Assembly (NCBI RefSeq): GCF_036346295.1
Contig: NZ_CP107819.1
Coordinates: 6,696,001 to 6,760,000, forward strand
DNA: 64,000 nt
DNA from: Streptomyces sp. NBC_00536
Lineage (GTDB): Bacteria; Actinomycetota; Actinomycetes; Streptomycetales; Streptomycetaceae
Direction of reading: 5' to 3'
Below the pieces are notes generated by a model that was not told the origin of the DNA, did not search any database, and saw nothing but the letters and a program-made list of their open reading frames with translations. Below are positions 49,192 to 57,572 of this stretch, piece after piece. Each line of letters starts with the position of its first letter. Position 1 is the stretch's first letter. The position numbers and the translations under genes were made by a program.

Positions 49192-50088
49192 ATGGACTTC
49201 CTTCGCCCCGCCAGCTGGGAGGAGGCGCTCGCCGCTAAGGCCGAGTACCCCTCAGCTGTGCCGATTGCGGGTGGCACCGATGTGATGGTCGAGATCAACT
49301 TCGACCACCGTCGGCCGGAGTACCTTCTGGACCTGAACCGCATCGGCCTCCTGCGGGAGTGGGAGGTCGGCGAGGATGTGGTCCGGCTCGGCGCTTCCGT
49401 CCCGTACACGCAGATCATGGAGAACCTCCGCACGGAGCTTCCCGGTCTCGCACTCGCCTCGCACACGGTCGCCTCTCCGCAGATCCGTAACCGCGGCGGC
49501 GTCGGCGGCAACCTCGGTTGCGCCTCCCCGGCCGGCGACTCGCACCCCGCGCTGCTCGCGGCGGGCGCCCAGGTCGAGGTGGAGTCCGTCCGCGGCTCCC
49601 GCCTCATCCCGATCGACGAGTTCTACACCGGTGTGAAGCGCAACGCGCTCGCCGCCGACGAACTGATCAAGACCGTCCACATCGACAAGGCGGACGGCCC
49701 CCAGCAGTACTCCAAGGTCGGCTCCCGCAACGCGATGGTCATCGCGGTGTGCGCGTTCGGTCTGGCACTGCACCCGGAGACCCGTACGGTCCGCACCGGC
49801 ATCGGATCGGCCGCGCCGACCCCGATCCGTGCGAAGGCCGCCGAGGAGTTCCTGAACGCCGCGCTCGAAGAGGGCGGCTTCTGGGAGTCCGGCAAGGTCA
49901 TCACCCCGTCGATCGCCAAGCAGTTCGGTGACCTCGCCTCCGGCGCGGCCAACCCGATCGACGACGTCCGCGGCACGGCGAAGTACCGCCGTCACGCGGT
50001 CGGCATCATGGCTCGCCGCCAGCTCGTCTGGACCTGGGAGCAGTACCGCGGTACCGGAAACGGCCGCTCGCTTGAAGGGGCTGCGTAA
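49192..50088 (+). CDS. xdhB: Xanthine dehydrogenase FAD-binding subunit
   Basis: A 298-residue protein of the CO dehydrogenase/XDH medium-subunit family. The FAD-binding sequence IAGGTDVMVEI lies near residues 22-32, and a second motif NRGGVGGNLGCASPAGDSHPALLA near 101-124. The RBS is the GAAGAAGAGAG before ATG. It passes electrons from the Fe-S subunit to FAD and then NAD+. It is followed two bases later by the Fe-S subunit gene and then the Mo subunit: order B-C-A. Confidence 0.92.
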   Translation: MDFLRPASWEEALAAKAEYPSAVPIAGGTDVMVEINFDHRRPEYLLDLNRIGLLREWEVGEDVVRLGASVPYTQIMENLRTELPGLALASHTVASPQIRNRGGVGGNLGCASPAGDSHPALLAAGAQVEVESVRGSRLIPIDEFYTGVKRNALAADELIKTVHIDKADGPQQYSKVGSRNAMVIAVCAFGLALHPETRTVRTGIGSAAPTPIRAKAAEEFLNAALEEGGFWESGKVITPSIAKQFGDLASGAANPIDDVRGTAKYRRHAVGIMARRQLVWTWEQYRGTGNGRSLEGAA

Positions 50089-50090
50089 TC

Positions 50091-50699
50091 ATGCGCGTCA
50101 ATTTCACTGTCAACGGCCGTCCGCAGGAAGCCGACGATGTCTGGGAGGGCGAGTCCCTCCTGTACGTCCTGCGCGAGCGCATGGGCCTGCCGGGTTCGAA
50201 GAACGCCTGTGAGCAGGGCGAGTGCGGTTCCTGCACCGTCCGTCTCGACGGCGTGCCGGTCTGTTCCTGTCTGGTCGCGGCCGGTCAGGTCGAGGGCCGC
50301 GACGTCGTGACCGTCGAGGGCCTGGCCGAGTTCGCCAAGCAGCGCGACGAGCACGGCCACGGCGGTGCCTGCGGCACCGGCGGCGGCTGCGGCAGCAAGG
50401 GCGGCGTCTCCCTGGACGAGGCCAAGCGCTGGCAGTCCAAGCCGGGCGACTCGCAGACCGGCGAGGGCGTCGAACTCTCCAACATCCAGCAGGCGTTCAT
50501 CGACGCCGGCGCCGTCCAGTGCGGTTTCTGCACCCCGGGCCTCCTGGTCCAGGCCGACGCGCTGCTGGAGGAGAACTCCTCCCCGTCCGACCAGGACATC
50601 CGTGAGGCCCTGTCCGGCAACCTCTGCCGCTGCACGGGCTACGAGAAGATCCTCGACGCGGTCCGCCTCGCGGCCGCCCGTCAGTCTGAGGCGGTCTGA
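50091..50699 (+). CDS. Xanthine dehydrogenase 2Fe-2S subunit
   Basis: A 202-residue small subunit with two clusters. The plant-ferredoxin-like site is CEQGECGSCTVRLDGVPVCSC, and the C-terminal site is QCGFCTPG with CRCTGYEKI. Between them, residues 80-130 hold an insertion not found in textbook XdhC/CoxS proteins: HGHGGACGTGGGCGSKGG, then KRWQSKPGDSQTGEG. Electron transfer runs from the molybdenum site to FAD. It starts 2 bases after xdhB and ends 2 bases before the Mo subunit. Confidence 0.9.
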   Translation: MRVNFTVNGRPQEADDVWEGESLLYVLRERMGLPGSKNACEQGECGSCTVRLDGVPVCSCLVAAGQVEGRDVVTVEGLAEFAKQRDEHGHGGACGTGGGCGSKGGVSLDEAKRWQSKPGDSQTGEGVELSNIQQAFIDAGAVQCGFCTPGLLVQADALLEENSSPSDQDIREALSGNLCRCTGYEKILDAVRLAAARQSEAV

Positions 50700-50701
50700 C
50701 C

Positions 50702-53104
50702 ATGGCCCAGAACACGCGCACGGTTCCGGCGGGTACGCCGACCAACGTCACGCAGAAGCACACCAAGGGCGGCATCGGCGAGTCCACGCTGCGCCCCGAC
50801 GGCACCCTCAAGGTGACCGGTGAGTTCGCGTACTCCTCGGACATGTGGCACGAGGACATGCTGTGGGGCCAGACGCTCCGCAGCACCGTGGCCCACGCCG
50901 AGATCGTCTCGATCGACATCTCCGAGGCCCTGGCGATGCCGGGCGTCTACTCGGTGCTGACCTACGACGACCTGCCCGCCGAGATGAAGAACTACGGCCT
51001 GGAGATCCAGGACACGCCGGTTCTCGCCCACGGCCGGGTACGTCACCACGGTGAGCCGGTCGCCCTCGTGGCCGCCGACCACCCGGAGACCGCCCGCCGC
51101 GCGGCCGCCAAGATCAAGATCGAGTACAAGGAGCTGCCGCTCGTCACGGACGAGGCCTCCGCCCTCGCCCCCGGCGCGCCGCTGATCCACGAGGGCCGCG
51201 ACGACCACCACATCGGTCACGTCCCGCACCCGAACATCGTGCACCGCCAGCCGATCATCCGCGGCAACGTGGAAGAGGCCCGCAAGCGCGCCGACGTCAT
51301 CGTCGAGGGCGAGTACACCTTCGGCATGCAGGACCAGGCCTTCCTCGGCCCGGAGTCCGGTCTGGCCGTGCCGTCCGAGGACGGCGGTGTCGAGCTGTAC
51401 GTCGCCACCCAGTGGCTGCACTCGGACCTCGGGCAGATCGCCCCGGTCCTGGGTCTGCCGCCGGAGAAGGTCCGCATGACGCTCTCGGGCGTCGGCGGTG
51501 CCTTCGGCGGCCGCGAGGACATCTCGATGCAGATCCACGCGTGCCTGCTGGCCCTGGCCACGAACAAGCCGGTCAAGATCGTCTACAACCGGTTCGAGTC
51601 CTTCTTCGGTCACGTGCACCGCCACCCGGCGAAGCTCTACTACGAGCACGGCGCGACCAAGGACGGCAAGCTCACGCACATGAAGTGCAAGATCGTCCTG
51701 GACGGCGGCGCCTACGCGTCCGCTTCCCCGGCGGTCGTGGGCAACGCGTCCTCCCTCTCGGTGGGTCCGTACGTCCTGGAGGACGTGGACATCGAGGCGA
51801 TCGCGCTCTACACGAACAACCCGCCCTGTGGCGCGATGCGCGGCTTCGGCGCCGTCCAGGCCTGCTTCGCCTACGAGGCCCAGATGGACAAGCTCGCGGC
51901 GAAGCTGGGCATGGACCCGGTCGAGTTCCGCCAGCTGAACGCCATGGAGATGGGCACGGTCATGCCGACCGGCCAGGTCGTGGACGCTCCGGCGCCGGTC
52001 GCCGAGCTGCTGCGCCGGGTCAAGGCCCGCCCGCTGCCGCCCGAGCGCCAGTGGGAGACCGCCGGCGAGAACGCGGACGTCCGCGCGCTGCCCGGTGGCC
52101 TCTCCAACACCACCCACGGCGAGAGCGTCGTGCGCGGTGTCGGCTACGCGGTCGGCATCAAGAACGTCGGCTTCTCCGAGGGCTTCGACGACTACTCGAC
52201 CGCCCGCGTGCGCCTCGAGGTCATCAACGGCGAGCCCGTCGCGATGGTCCACACGGCCATGGCGGAGGTCGGCCAGGGCGGCATCACCGTCCACGCGCAG
52301 ATCGCCCGTACCGAGCTGGGCGTCACGCAGGTGACCATCCACCCGGCCGACACCCAGGTCGGCTCCGCCGGTTCCACGTCCGCCTCGCGGCAGACGTACA
52401 TGACCGGTGGCGCGGTGAAGAACACCTGTGAGGCCGTCCGCGAGGCGCTCCTGGAGATCGGCCGCCGCAAGAACGGCTCCTACCACCCCGCGTGGGCCAC
52501 CGCCGAGCTGCTGCTCGAAGGCGGCAAGGTCGTCACCGACGGCGGCGAGGTCCTCGCGGACATCGCCGAGATCCTCGAGGACGAGGCCATCGACCTCGAA
52601 CTCGAATACCGCCACCACCCGACCGTCCCCTTCGACCTGGTCACCGGCCAGGGCAACGGGCACGTCCAGTACACCTTCGCCGCGCACCGCGCGGTGGTCG
52701 AGGTGGACACCGAGCTGGGCCTGGTCAAGGTCGTCGAACTCGCGACCGCGCAGGACGTCGGCAAGGCGCTGAACATGCTTTCCGTGGTCGGCCAGATCCA
52801 GGGTGGCACCACCCAGGGCCTCGGCGTGGCGATCATGGAAGAGATCATCGTGGACCCGAAGACCGCGAAGGTGCGCAACCCCTCCTTCACGGACTACCTG
52901 ATCCCGACGATCCTCGACACGCCGACCATCCCGGTCGACGTCCTGGAGCTCGCCGACCCGAAGGCCCCCTATGGCCTGCGCGGCATGGGCGAGGCCCCGA
53001 CCCTCTCGTCGACCCCGGCCGTCATCGCGGCGATCCGGCAGGCGACGGGTCTGGACATCAACAAGACCCCGATCCGTCCCGAGATGCTCACCGGAACCCT
53101 CTAG
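50702..53104 (+). CDS. xdhA: Xanthine dehydrogenase molybdopterin-binding subunit
   Basis: An 800-residue large subunit. The N-terminal domain (GESTLRPDGTLKVTGEFAYSSDMW) precedes the aldehyde oxidase/XDH Mo-pterin domain with GVGGAFGGRED, FRCGAMRGFGAVQACFAYE-like CGAMRGFGAVQ, and the terminal QGGTTQGLGVAIMEEI with catalytic-Glu region GMGEAPTLS. It hydroxylates xanthine or hypoxanthine to urate in the cytoplasm. Substrate assignment to purine rests on the PucR, NCS2 permease and XdhC neighbours. Confidence 0.92.
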   Translation: MAQNTRTVPAGTPTNVTQKHTKGGIGESTLRPDGTLKVTGEFAYSSDMWHEDMLWGQTLRSTVAHAEIVSIDISEALAMPGVYSVLTYDDLPAEMKNYGLEIQDTPVLAHGRVRHHGEPVALVAADHPETARRAAAKIKIEYKELPLVTDEASALAPGAPLIHEGRDDHHIGHVPHPNIVHRQPIIRGNVEEARKRADVIVEGEYTFGMQDQAFLGPESGLAVPSEDGGVELYVATQWLHSDLGQIAPVLGLPPEKVRMTLSGVGGAFGGREDISMQIHACLLALATNKPVKIVYNRFESFFGHVHRHPAKLYYEHGATKDGKLTHMKCKIVLDGGAYASASPAVVGNASSLSVGPYVLEDVDIEAIALYTNNPPCGAMRGFGAVQACFAYEAQMDKLAAKLGMDPVEFRQLNAMEMGTVMPTGQVVDAPAPVAELLRRVKARPLPPERQWETAGENADVRALPGGLSNTTHGESVVRGVGYAVGIKNVGFSEGFDDYSTARVRLEVINGEPVAMVHTAMAEVGQGGITVHAQIARTELGVTQVTIHPADTQVGSAGSTSASRQTYMTGGAVKNTCEAVREALLEIGRRKNGSYHPAWATAELLLEGGKVVTDGGEVLADIAEILEDEAIDLELEYRHHPTVPFDLVTGQGNGHVQYTFAAHRAVVEVDTELGLVKVVELATAQDVGKALNMLSVVGQIQGGTTQGLGVAIMEEIIVDPKTAKVRNPSFTDYLIPTILDTPTIPVDVLELADPKAPYGLRGMGEAPTLSSTPAVIAAIRQATGLDINKTPIRPEMLTGTL

Positions 53105-53135
53105 GGATTCCGGTCCCCCCCCGGGACCACGAACT

Positions 53136-53188
53136 CTCCGGGCGGTGTGACGAGGGAACGTCACACTTGCCGGTCGCACCGCCCGGAG
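53136..53188 (+). promoter_or_regulatory. Nested hairpins between xdhA and the purine permease
   Basis: An outer 12-bp stem (CTCCGGGCGGTG, 53136-53147, with 53177-53188) encloses an inner 8-bp stem (GTGTGACG, 53145-53152, with 53159-53166). The two share the bases GTG, so full pairing of both is not possible at once. It may be a terminator or attenuator controlling read-through to the permease. The rest of the 273-base gap holds no gene. Confidence 0.55.
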
Positions 53189-53377
53189 TACGAAGTACCG
53201 CACCGCTCGCGGTCCGCTTCACCCGCAGTACCCCGCAACACCCAGCAGTAACGAAGTAGCAGATCCTTTGCTTCGTCTCGGGCCGTCCCCCGGGTCGTGC
53301 AGCCAAACGCACCATCCCAAATCCCGCGTCTCCAATCTTTATGCGGGTGCCCCTTTGAACCTTGGGAGTTAGGCACC

Positions 53378-54841
53378 ATGACCCAGTCGTCTGTGGAGCC
53401 CAAGACCACCGCGGAAGAGGCCGGCGACGGCTCTCTCACCCCCGCCGGGCGTTCTTGGCTCGACCGGTATTTCCATATAACGCACCGAGGATCCACCGTC
53501 TCGCGCGAAGTGCGCGGCGGCGTCACCACCTTCATGGCGATGGCGTACATCCTCCTGCTGAACCCTCTTATCCTCTCGGGTAAGGACGTCGCGGGCGACA
53601 CCCTGAGCCAGAAAGGGCTGATCACGGCCACGGCTTTCGCCGCCGCCCTGACCACCCTCCTGATGGGCTTCGTAGGCAAGGTGCCGCTGGCCCTCGCTGC
53701 CGGACTCTCCGTGTCCGGTGTGCTTTCCTCGCAGGTCGTGCCCCACATGACCTGGCCGCAGGCCATGGGCATGTGCGTGATGTACGGCGTGGTGATCATG
53801 CTCCTGGTCGTCACCGGCCTCCGCGAGATGATCATGAACGCGATCCCCCTCGCGCTCAAGCACGCCATCACCATGGGCATCGGAATGTTCGTCGCCCTGA
53901 TCGGCCTCGTGAAGGCCGGCTTCGTGGGCCACGGCTCCGAATTCGGTCCCCCCGTGAGCCTGGGCGCGACCGGCGAACTCGCCGGCTGGCCCGTCCTGAT
54001 CTTCGCCGTGACCCTGCTCACCATCTTCATGCTGCAGGCACGCAAGGTTCCCGGCGCGATCCTGATCGGCATCGTCTCCGGAACCGTCGTCGCGGTCATC
54101 GTCAACGCCGTGGCGAACGTCGACCCCAAGGCCTGGCGCAGCGGCCCCCCGGAGCTGTCCGGCTCCGCGGTCTCCATGCCCGACTTCTCGCTCTTCGGCA
54201 AGGTCGAGTTCGGCGGCTGGGGCGACGTCGGCGTCATGACGGTCGGCATGATCGTCTTCACCCTGGTGCTGGCCGGCTTCTTCGACGCGATGGCCACCAT
54301 CATCGGCGTCGGCACCGAGGCCAAGCTCGCCGATGACAAGGGCCGCATGCCGGGCCTGTCCAAGGCACTGTTCATCGACGGTGCCGGTGGCGCCATCGGT
54401 GGCATCGCGGGCGGCTCCGGCCAGACCGTGTTCGTCGAGTCCGCGACCGGCGTCGGCGAGGGTGCCCGTACCGGCTTCGCCTCCGTCATCTCGGGTCTGC
54501 TCTTCGCGGCCTGCCTCTTCTTCACCCCGATCACCCAGATCGTCCCCGGTGAGGTCGCCTCCGCCGCCCTGGTCGTCATCGGCGCGATGATGATGCAGAA
54601 CGCCCGCCACGTGGACTGGTCCGACAGCGCCACGTCCATCCCGGTCTTCCTGACCGTCGTGCTCATGCCCTTCACGTACTCGATCACCGCTGGTGTCGCC
54701 GCCGGTGTCATCTCCTTCGTGGCGATCAAGGTGGCGCAGGGCAAGGCCCGCGAAATCGGTGGCTTCATGTGGGCGCTCACGGTGATCTTCGTGGTCTTCT
54801 ACGCGCTCCACCCGATCGAGGGCTGGCTCGGCGTCAACTGA
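53378..54841 (+). CDS. NCS2-family purine permease (AzgA type)
   Basis: A 487-residue polytopic transporter starting at ATG 53378, the first start with a GGGAG site. At least ten hydrophobic segments are visible, beginning GVTTFMAMAYILLLNP, the AzgA/PbuG-like N-terminal signature. The substrate-binding helices include GIGMFVALIGLVKAG and FFDAMATIIGVGTEA. It imports guanine, hypoxanthine, xanthine or uracil by proton symport; the xanthine dehydrogenase neighbours favour purines. It lies between xdhA and the XdhC/CoxI gene in the same orientation. Confidence 0.9.
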   Translation: MTQSSVEPKTTAEEAGDGSLTPAGRSWLDRYFHITHRGSTVSREVRGGVTTFMAMAYILLLNPLILSGKDVAGDTLSQKGLITATAFAAALTTLLMGFVGKVPLALAAGLSVSGVLSSQVVPHMTWPQAMGMCVMYGVVIMLLVVTGLREMIMNAIPLALKHAITMGIGMFVALIGLVKAGFVGHGSEFGPPVSLGATGELAGWPVLIFAVTLLTIFMLQARKVPGAILIGIVSGTVVAVIVNAVANVDPKAWRSGPPELSGSAVSMPDFSLFGKVEFGGWGDVGVMTVGMIVFTLVLAGFFDAMATIIGVGTEAKLADDKGRMPGLSKALFIDGAGGAIGGIAGGSGQTVFVESATGVGEGARTGFASVISGLLFAACLFFTPITQIVPGEVASAALVVIGAMMMQNARHVDWSDSATSIPVFLTVVLMPFTYSITAGVAAGVISFVAIKVAQGKAREIGGFMWALTVIFVVFYALHPIEGWLGVN

Positions 54842-54918
54842 GCGGCATGAGCCCGACGTACTCCTGACCCTCCACGCAATCCCGTCACCGGAAACCCGAT
54901 CCTCCGAGGAGGCCGCAC

Positions 54919-56070
54919 ATGCTGGACATCGCCGAAGAACTCAGCCGGTGGGTCGAGCAGGGACGTGACTTCGCCGTCGCCACGGTCGTGGCGGTCGGCG
55001 GCAGCGCACCCCGGCAGCCCGGAGCGGCCCTCGCCGTCGACAGTGAGGGCACCGCGATCGGTTCGGTCTCCGGCGGGTGCGTGGAGGGCGCGGTGTACGA
55101 GCTGTGCCAGCAGGCGCTCGAAGACGGCGAGACCGTCCAGGAGCGCTTCGGGTACAGCGATGACGATGCCTTCGCCGTGGGTCTGACCTGCGGCGGAATC
55201 ATCGACATCCTGGTCACCCCGCTGCCCGTGAACTCGCCCGCCCGGGCCGTCTTCGAGGCGGCGCTGGCCGCCGCGGCCAAGGGCGAGGCGGCCGCGGTCG
55301 CCCGGATCGCCGACGGTCCGGCCGAACTGATGGGGCGGGCGATCCTGGTCCGTTCCGAGGGCCCGTACGAGGGCACCCTCGGCGGACACCCCGAGCTGGA
55401 CCGCACGGTCGCCGAAGAGGCCCGCGCGATGCTGGACGCGGGCCGGACCGGAACCCTGGAGATGGGCGCCGACGGACGGCTCTGCGGCCGCCCGATCACC
55501 GTCCTGGTCGAGTCGAGCGTGCCGCCGCCGCGGATGATCGTCTTCGGCGCCATCGACTTCGCCTCCGCCCTGGTGCGGGTGGGCAAGTTCCTCGGCTACC
55601 GCGTGACGGTGTGCGACGCGCGGCCGGTGTTCGCCACGAAGAACCGTTTCCCCGAGGCCGATGAGATCGTGGTGGACTGGCCGCACCGCTACCTCGCCGA
55701 CACCCCGGTGGATGCCCGTACGGTCCTGTGCGTGCTGACGCACGATGCCAAGTTCGACGTACCGCTCCTCGAACTGGCCCTGAAGCTTCCGGTCGCCTAC
55801 GTCGGCGCGATGGGATCGCGGCGCACGCACGAGGACCGCAACGCGCGGCTGCGCGAGGTCGGCGTCACCGAGATGGAACTCGCCCGGCTGCGCTCGCCCA
55901 TCGGCCTGGACCTCGGCGCCCGCTCCCCGGAGGAGACCGCCCTGTCCATCGCCGCCGAGATCGTCGCCAGCCGCCGCGGCGGCAGCGGGCGCGCCCTCAC
56001 CGGCGCCCACACCCCGATCCACCACGACGCCTCGGCCACCGTGGTCGGCCGGATCGGCGTCGTCGCTTGA
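54919..56070 (+). CDS. xdhC: XdhC/CoxI-family molybdenum-cofactor maturation factor
   Basis: A 383-residue protein with the N-terminal XdhC_CoxI domain (VVAVGGSAPRQPGAAL, then SGGCVEGAVY) and a C-terminal Rossmann domain (VFGAIDFASALVRVGKFLGYRVTVCDARPVF). XdhC proteins bind molybdenum cofactor and promote its sulfuration and insertion into xanthine dehydrogenase. That fits its place behind xdhBCA and the permease. A GAGGAGG site precedes ATG 54919. It is the last gene before a strong terminator. Confidence 0.9.
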   Translation: MLDIAEELSRWVEQGRDFAVATVVAVGGSAPRQPGAALAVDSEGTAIGSVSGGCVEGAVYELCQQALEDGETVQERFGYSDDDAFAVGLTCGGIIDILVTPLPVNSPARAVFEAALAAAAKGEAAAVARIADGPAELMGRAILVRSEGPYEGTLGGHPELDRTVAEEARAMLDAGRTGTLEMGADGRLCGRPITVLVESSVPPPRMIVFGAIDFASALVRVGKFLGYRVTVCDARPVFATKNRFPEADEIVVDWPHRYLADTPVDARTVLCVLTHDAKFDVPLLELALKLPVAYVGAMGSRRTHEDRNARLREVGVTEMELARLRSPIGLDLGARSPEETALSIAAEIVASRRGGSGRALTGAHTPIHHDASATVVGRIGVVA

Positions 56071-56139
56071 AGCGCAGCCTCGTTGAGCCGCTGAGCCCCT
56101 GATGTGAGCTGAGCCCCTGACCCGGTGATGTGAGAGAAG

Positions 56140-56169
56140 GGCGCGACCCCGTGGGGGTTGCGCCTTTTT
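56140..56169 (+). terminator. Intrinsic terminator after the purine cluster
   Basis: An 11-bp stem (GGCGCGACCCC with GGGGTTGCGCC, one G-T pair), GTG loop and TTTTT tail. It is the clearest Rho-independent terminator in the window. Confidence 0.92.
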
Positions 56170-56184
56170 GTCGTTGCCCCTATT

Positions 56185-56198
56185 TTACCGGCCGGTAA
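56185..56198. promoter_or_regulatory. Perfect 14-bp palindrome, putative operator
   Basis: TTACCGGCCGGTAA reads the same on both strands and stands in an AT-richer pocket (CTATTTTACC) 30 bases upstream of the beta-propeller gene start. TetR-family operators often look like this. Confidence 0.55.
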
Positions 56199-56227
56199 CA
56201 GAGCCCCCTCGCAACGGAGTTGAGCGA

Positions 56228-57490
56228 ATGTCCCGGACCGCCTCGTTACGCGTCCTGCCGGCCGTCTGCGCCCTGGCCGCGGCCCTGCTCGCGGCGGGCC
56301 CGGCGCCCGCGGCCGCCACGGCCGTGCCCGCGGCCGGACCCGCCCTGCGCGAGGTCCTGTTCGTCGGGAACAACTGGGAGGGGACCGCCGATGTCCTCGC
56401 CTCCACCGGAGACCTCGGCAAGGTCGGCCGGATCAACGTGATCCCCGACAAGGAGGAGCGGCTCCGGGAGATCTACCTCAACCCGGTGAAGCTCGGCTTC
56501 TTCCTGGGGATCCGCAACACCGCCGGTGAGGGCCACGACCAGTTCGTGGACGACATGTACACCACCCCGGACGGCGGCGCCGTCGTCGTCTCCCGCCCCA
56601 GCTTCGCCGACGTCGTCTCCGTCGACCTGCGCACGGGCCGGATCAACTGGCGCTTCCCGGTGGCGGGTTACCGGGCCGACCACATGGCGGTGTCGCCGGA
56701 CGGCACCAGGGTCGCGGTCTCCGCCTCCACCGCCAACACCGTGCACGTCCTGGACATCGCGACGGGCCGGCAGCTCGGCTCCTTCGCCACCGGCGACAAA
56801 CCGCACGAGAACACCTTCACCCACGACGGCCGTTACCTGTGGAACAGCTCCATCGGGGACGTCACCTCCGCGCTCGACGCGCCCTGGCTGGACTGGACGA
56901 AGGGCGACCGGAAGATCACCGTCGCCGACGCGCAGACCTTCCGCACGGTCCGCGTGATCGACATGCGCGCCCGCCTCGACGCCTTCGGCCGCCCGGACCT
57001 CTCCGACGCGATCCGCCCCATGTCGTTCAGCCCCGACGAGTCGAAGCTGTACTTCCAGGTCTCCTTCTTCAACGGGTTCCTGGAGTACGACGTGGCCACC
57101 GACCGGATCACCCGGATCAAGACCCTCCCCGAGAACCCGGCCACCAGCACCGACCGCACCACCTGGGTCAACGACTCCCGCCACCACGGCATGTCCATGA
57201 GCCCCGACGGCGCCAAGCTCTGCATCGCGGGAACCACGGACAACTACGCGACGGTCGTGGACCGGGCCACCCTCGCCGAAGGGCCGCTGGTACCCGCCGA
57301 CAAGCCGTACTGGGCCACGGTCGACGGCGACGGGACGGCCTGCGTGATCTCCGAGAGCGGCGCCGACCGGGTCACGGCCATCGACTTCGCCACCGGCGCC
57401 AAGCGGGTCTCCGTACCGGTCGGGGACCACCCGCAGCGGGTACGGCTCGGCCACGTCCCGGCGGGCTGGACGGGCCCGGCCGCGGGCTGA
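56228..57490 (+). CDS. Secreted YVTN-type beta-propeller protein
   Basis: A 420-residue protein from ATG 56228 (GGAG upstream). Residues 1-35 form a signal peptide (ALAAALLAAGPAPAAATA). The mature protein has blade-like repeats: DMYTTPDGGAVVVSRPSFADVVSVDLRTGRI, VSPDGTRVAVSASTANTVHVLDIATGRQLG (abridged), and ADHMAVSPDG. This resembles surface YncE/lactonase-like propellers, which bind small molecules or proteins. No catalytic set is visible. A perfect palindrome in its promoter suggests its own regulator. Confidence 0.8.
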   Translation: MSRTASLRVLPAVCALAAALLAAGPAPAAATAVPAAGPALREVLFVGNNWEGTADVLASTGDLGKVGRINVIPDKEERLREIYLNPVKLGFFLGIRNTAGEGHDQFVDDMYTTPDGGAVVVSRPSFADVVSVDLRTGRINWRFPVAGYRADHMAVSPDGTRVAVSASTANTVHVLDIATGRQLGSFATGDKPHENTFTHDGRYLWNSSIGDVTSALDAPWLDWTKGDRKITVADAQTFRTVRVIDMRARLDAFGRPDLSDAIRPMSFSPDESKLYFQVSFFNGFLEYDVATDRITRIKTLPENPATSTDRTTWVNDSRHHGMSMSPDGAKLCIAGTTDNYATVVDRATLAEGPLVPADKPYWATVDGDGTACVISESGADRVTAIDFATGAKRVSVPVGDHPQRVRLGHVPAGWTGPAAG

Positions 57491-57572
57491 CCGGCGAAGA
57501 CTCCCCGTCAGGCAGGCGAATCCGGCCATTTTGAGGTGACCAGTCCGCCCATGACCGATTAGTCTCCCGATC

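Noticed and set aside
50681..53203. An 840-codon minus-strand frame across the xanthine dehydrogenase large subunit
   Set aside because: It is a shadow of xdhA: the sense frame has every family motif, while the antisense frame has none.
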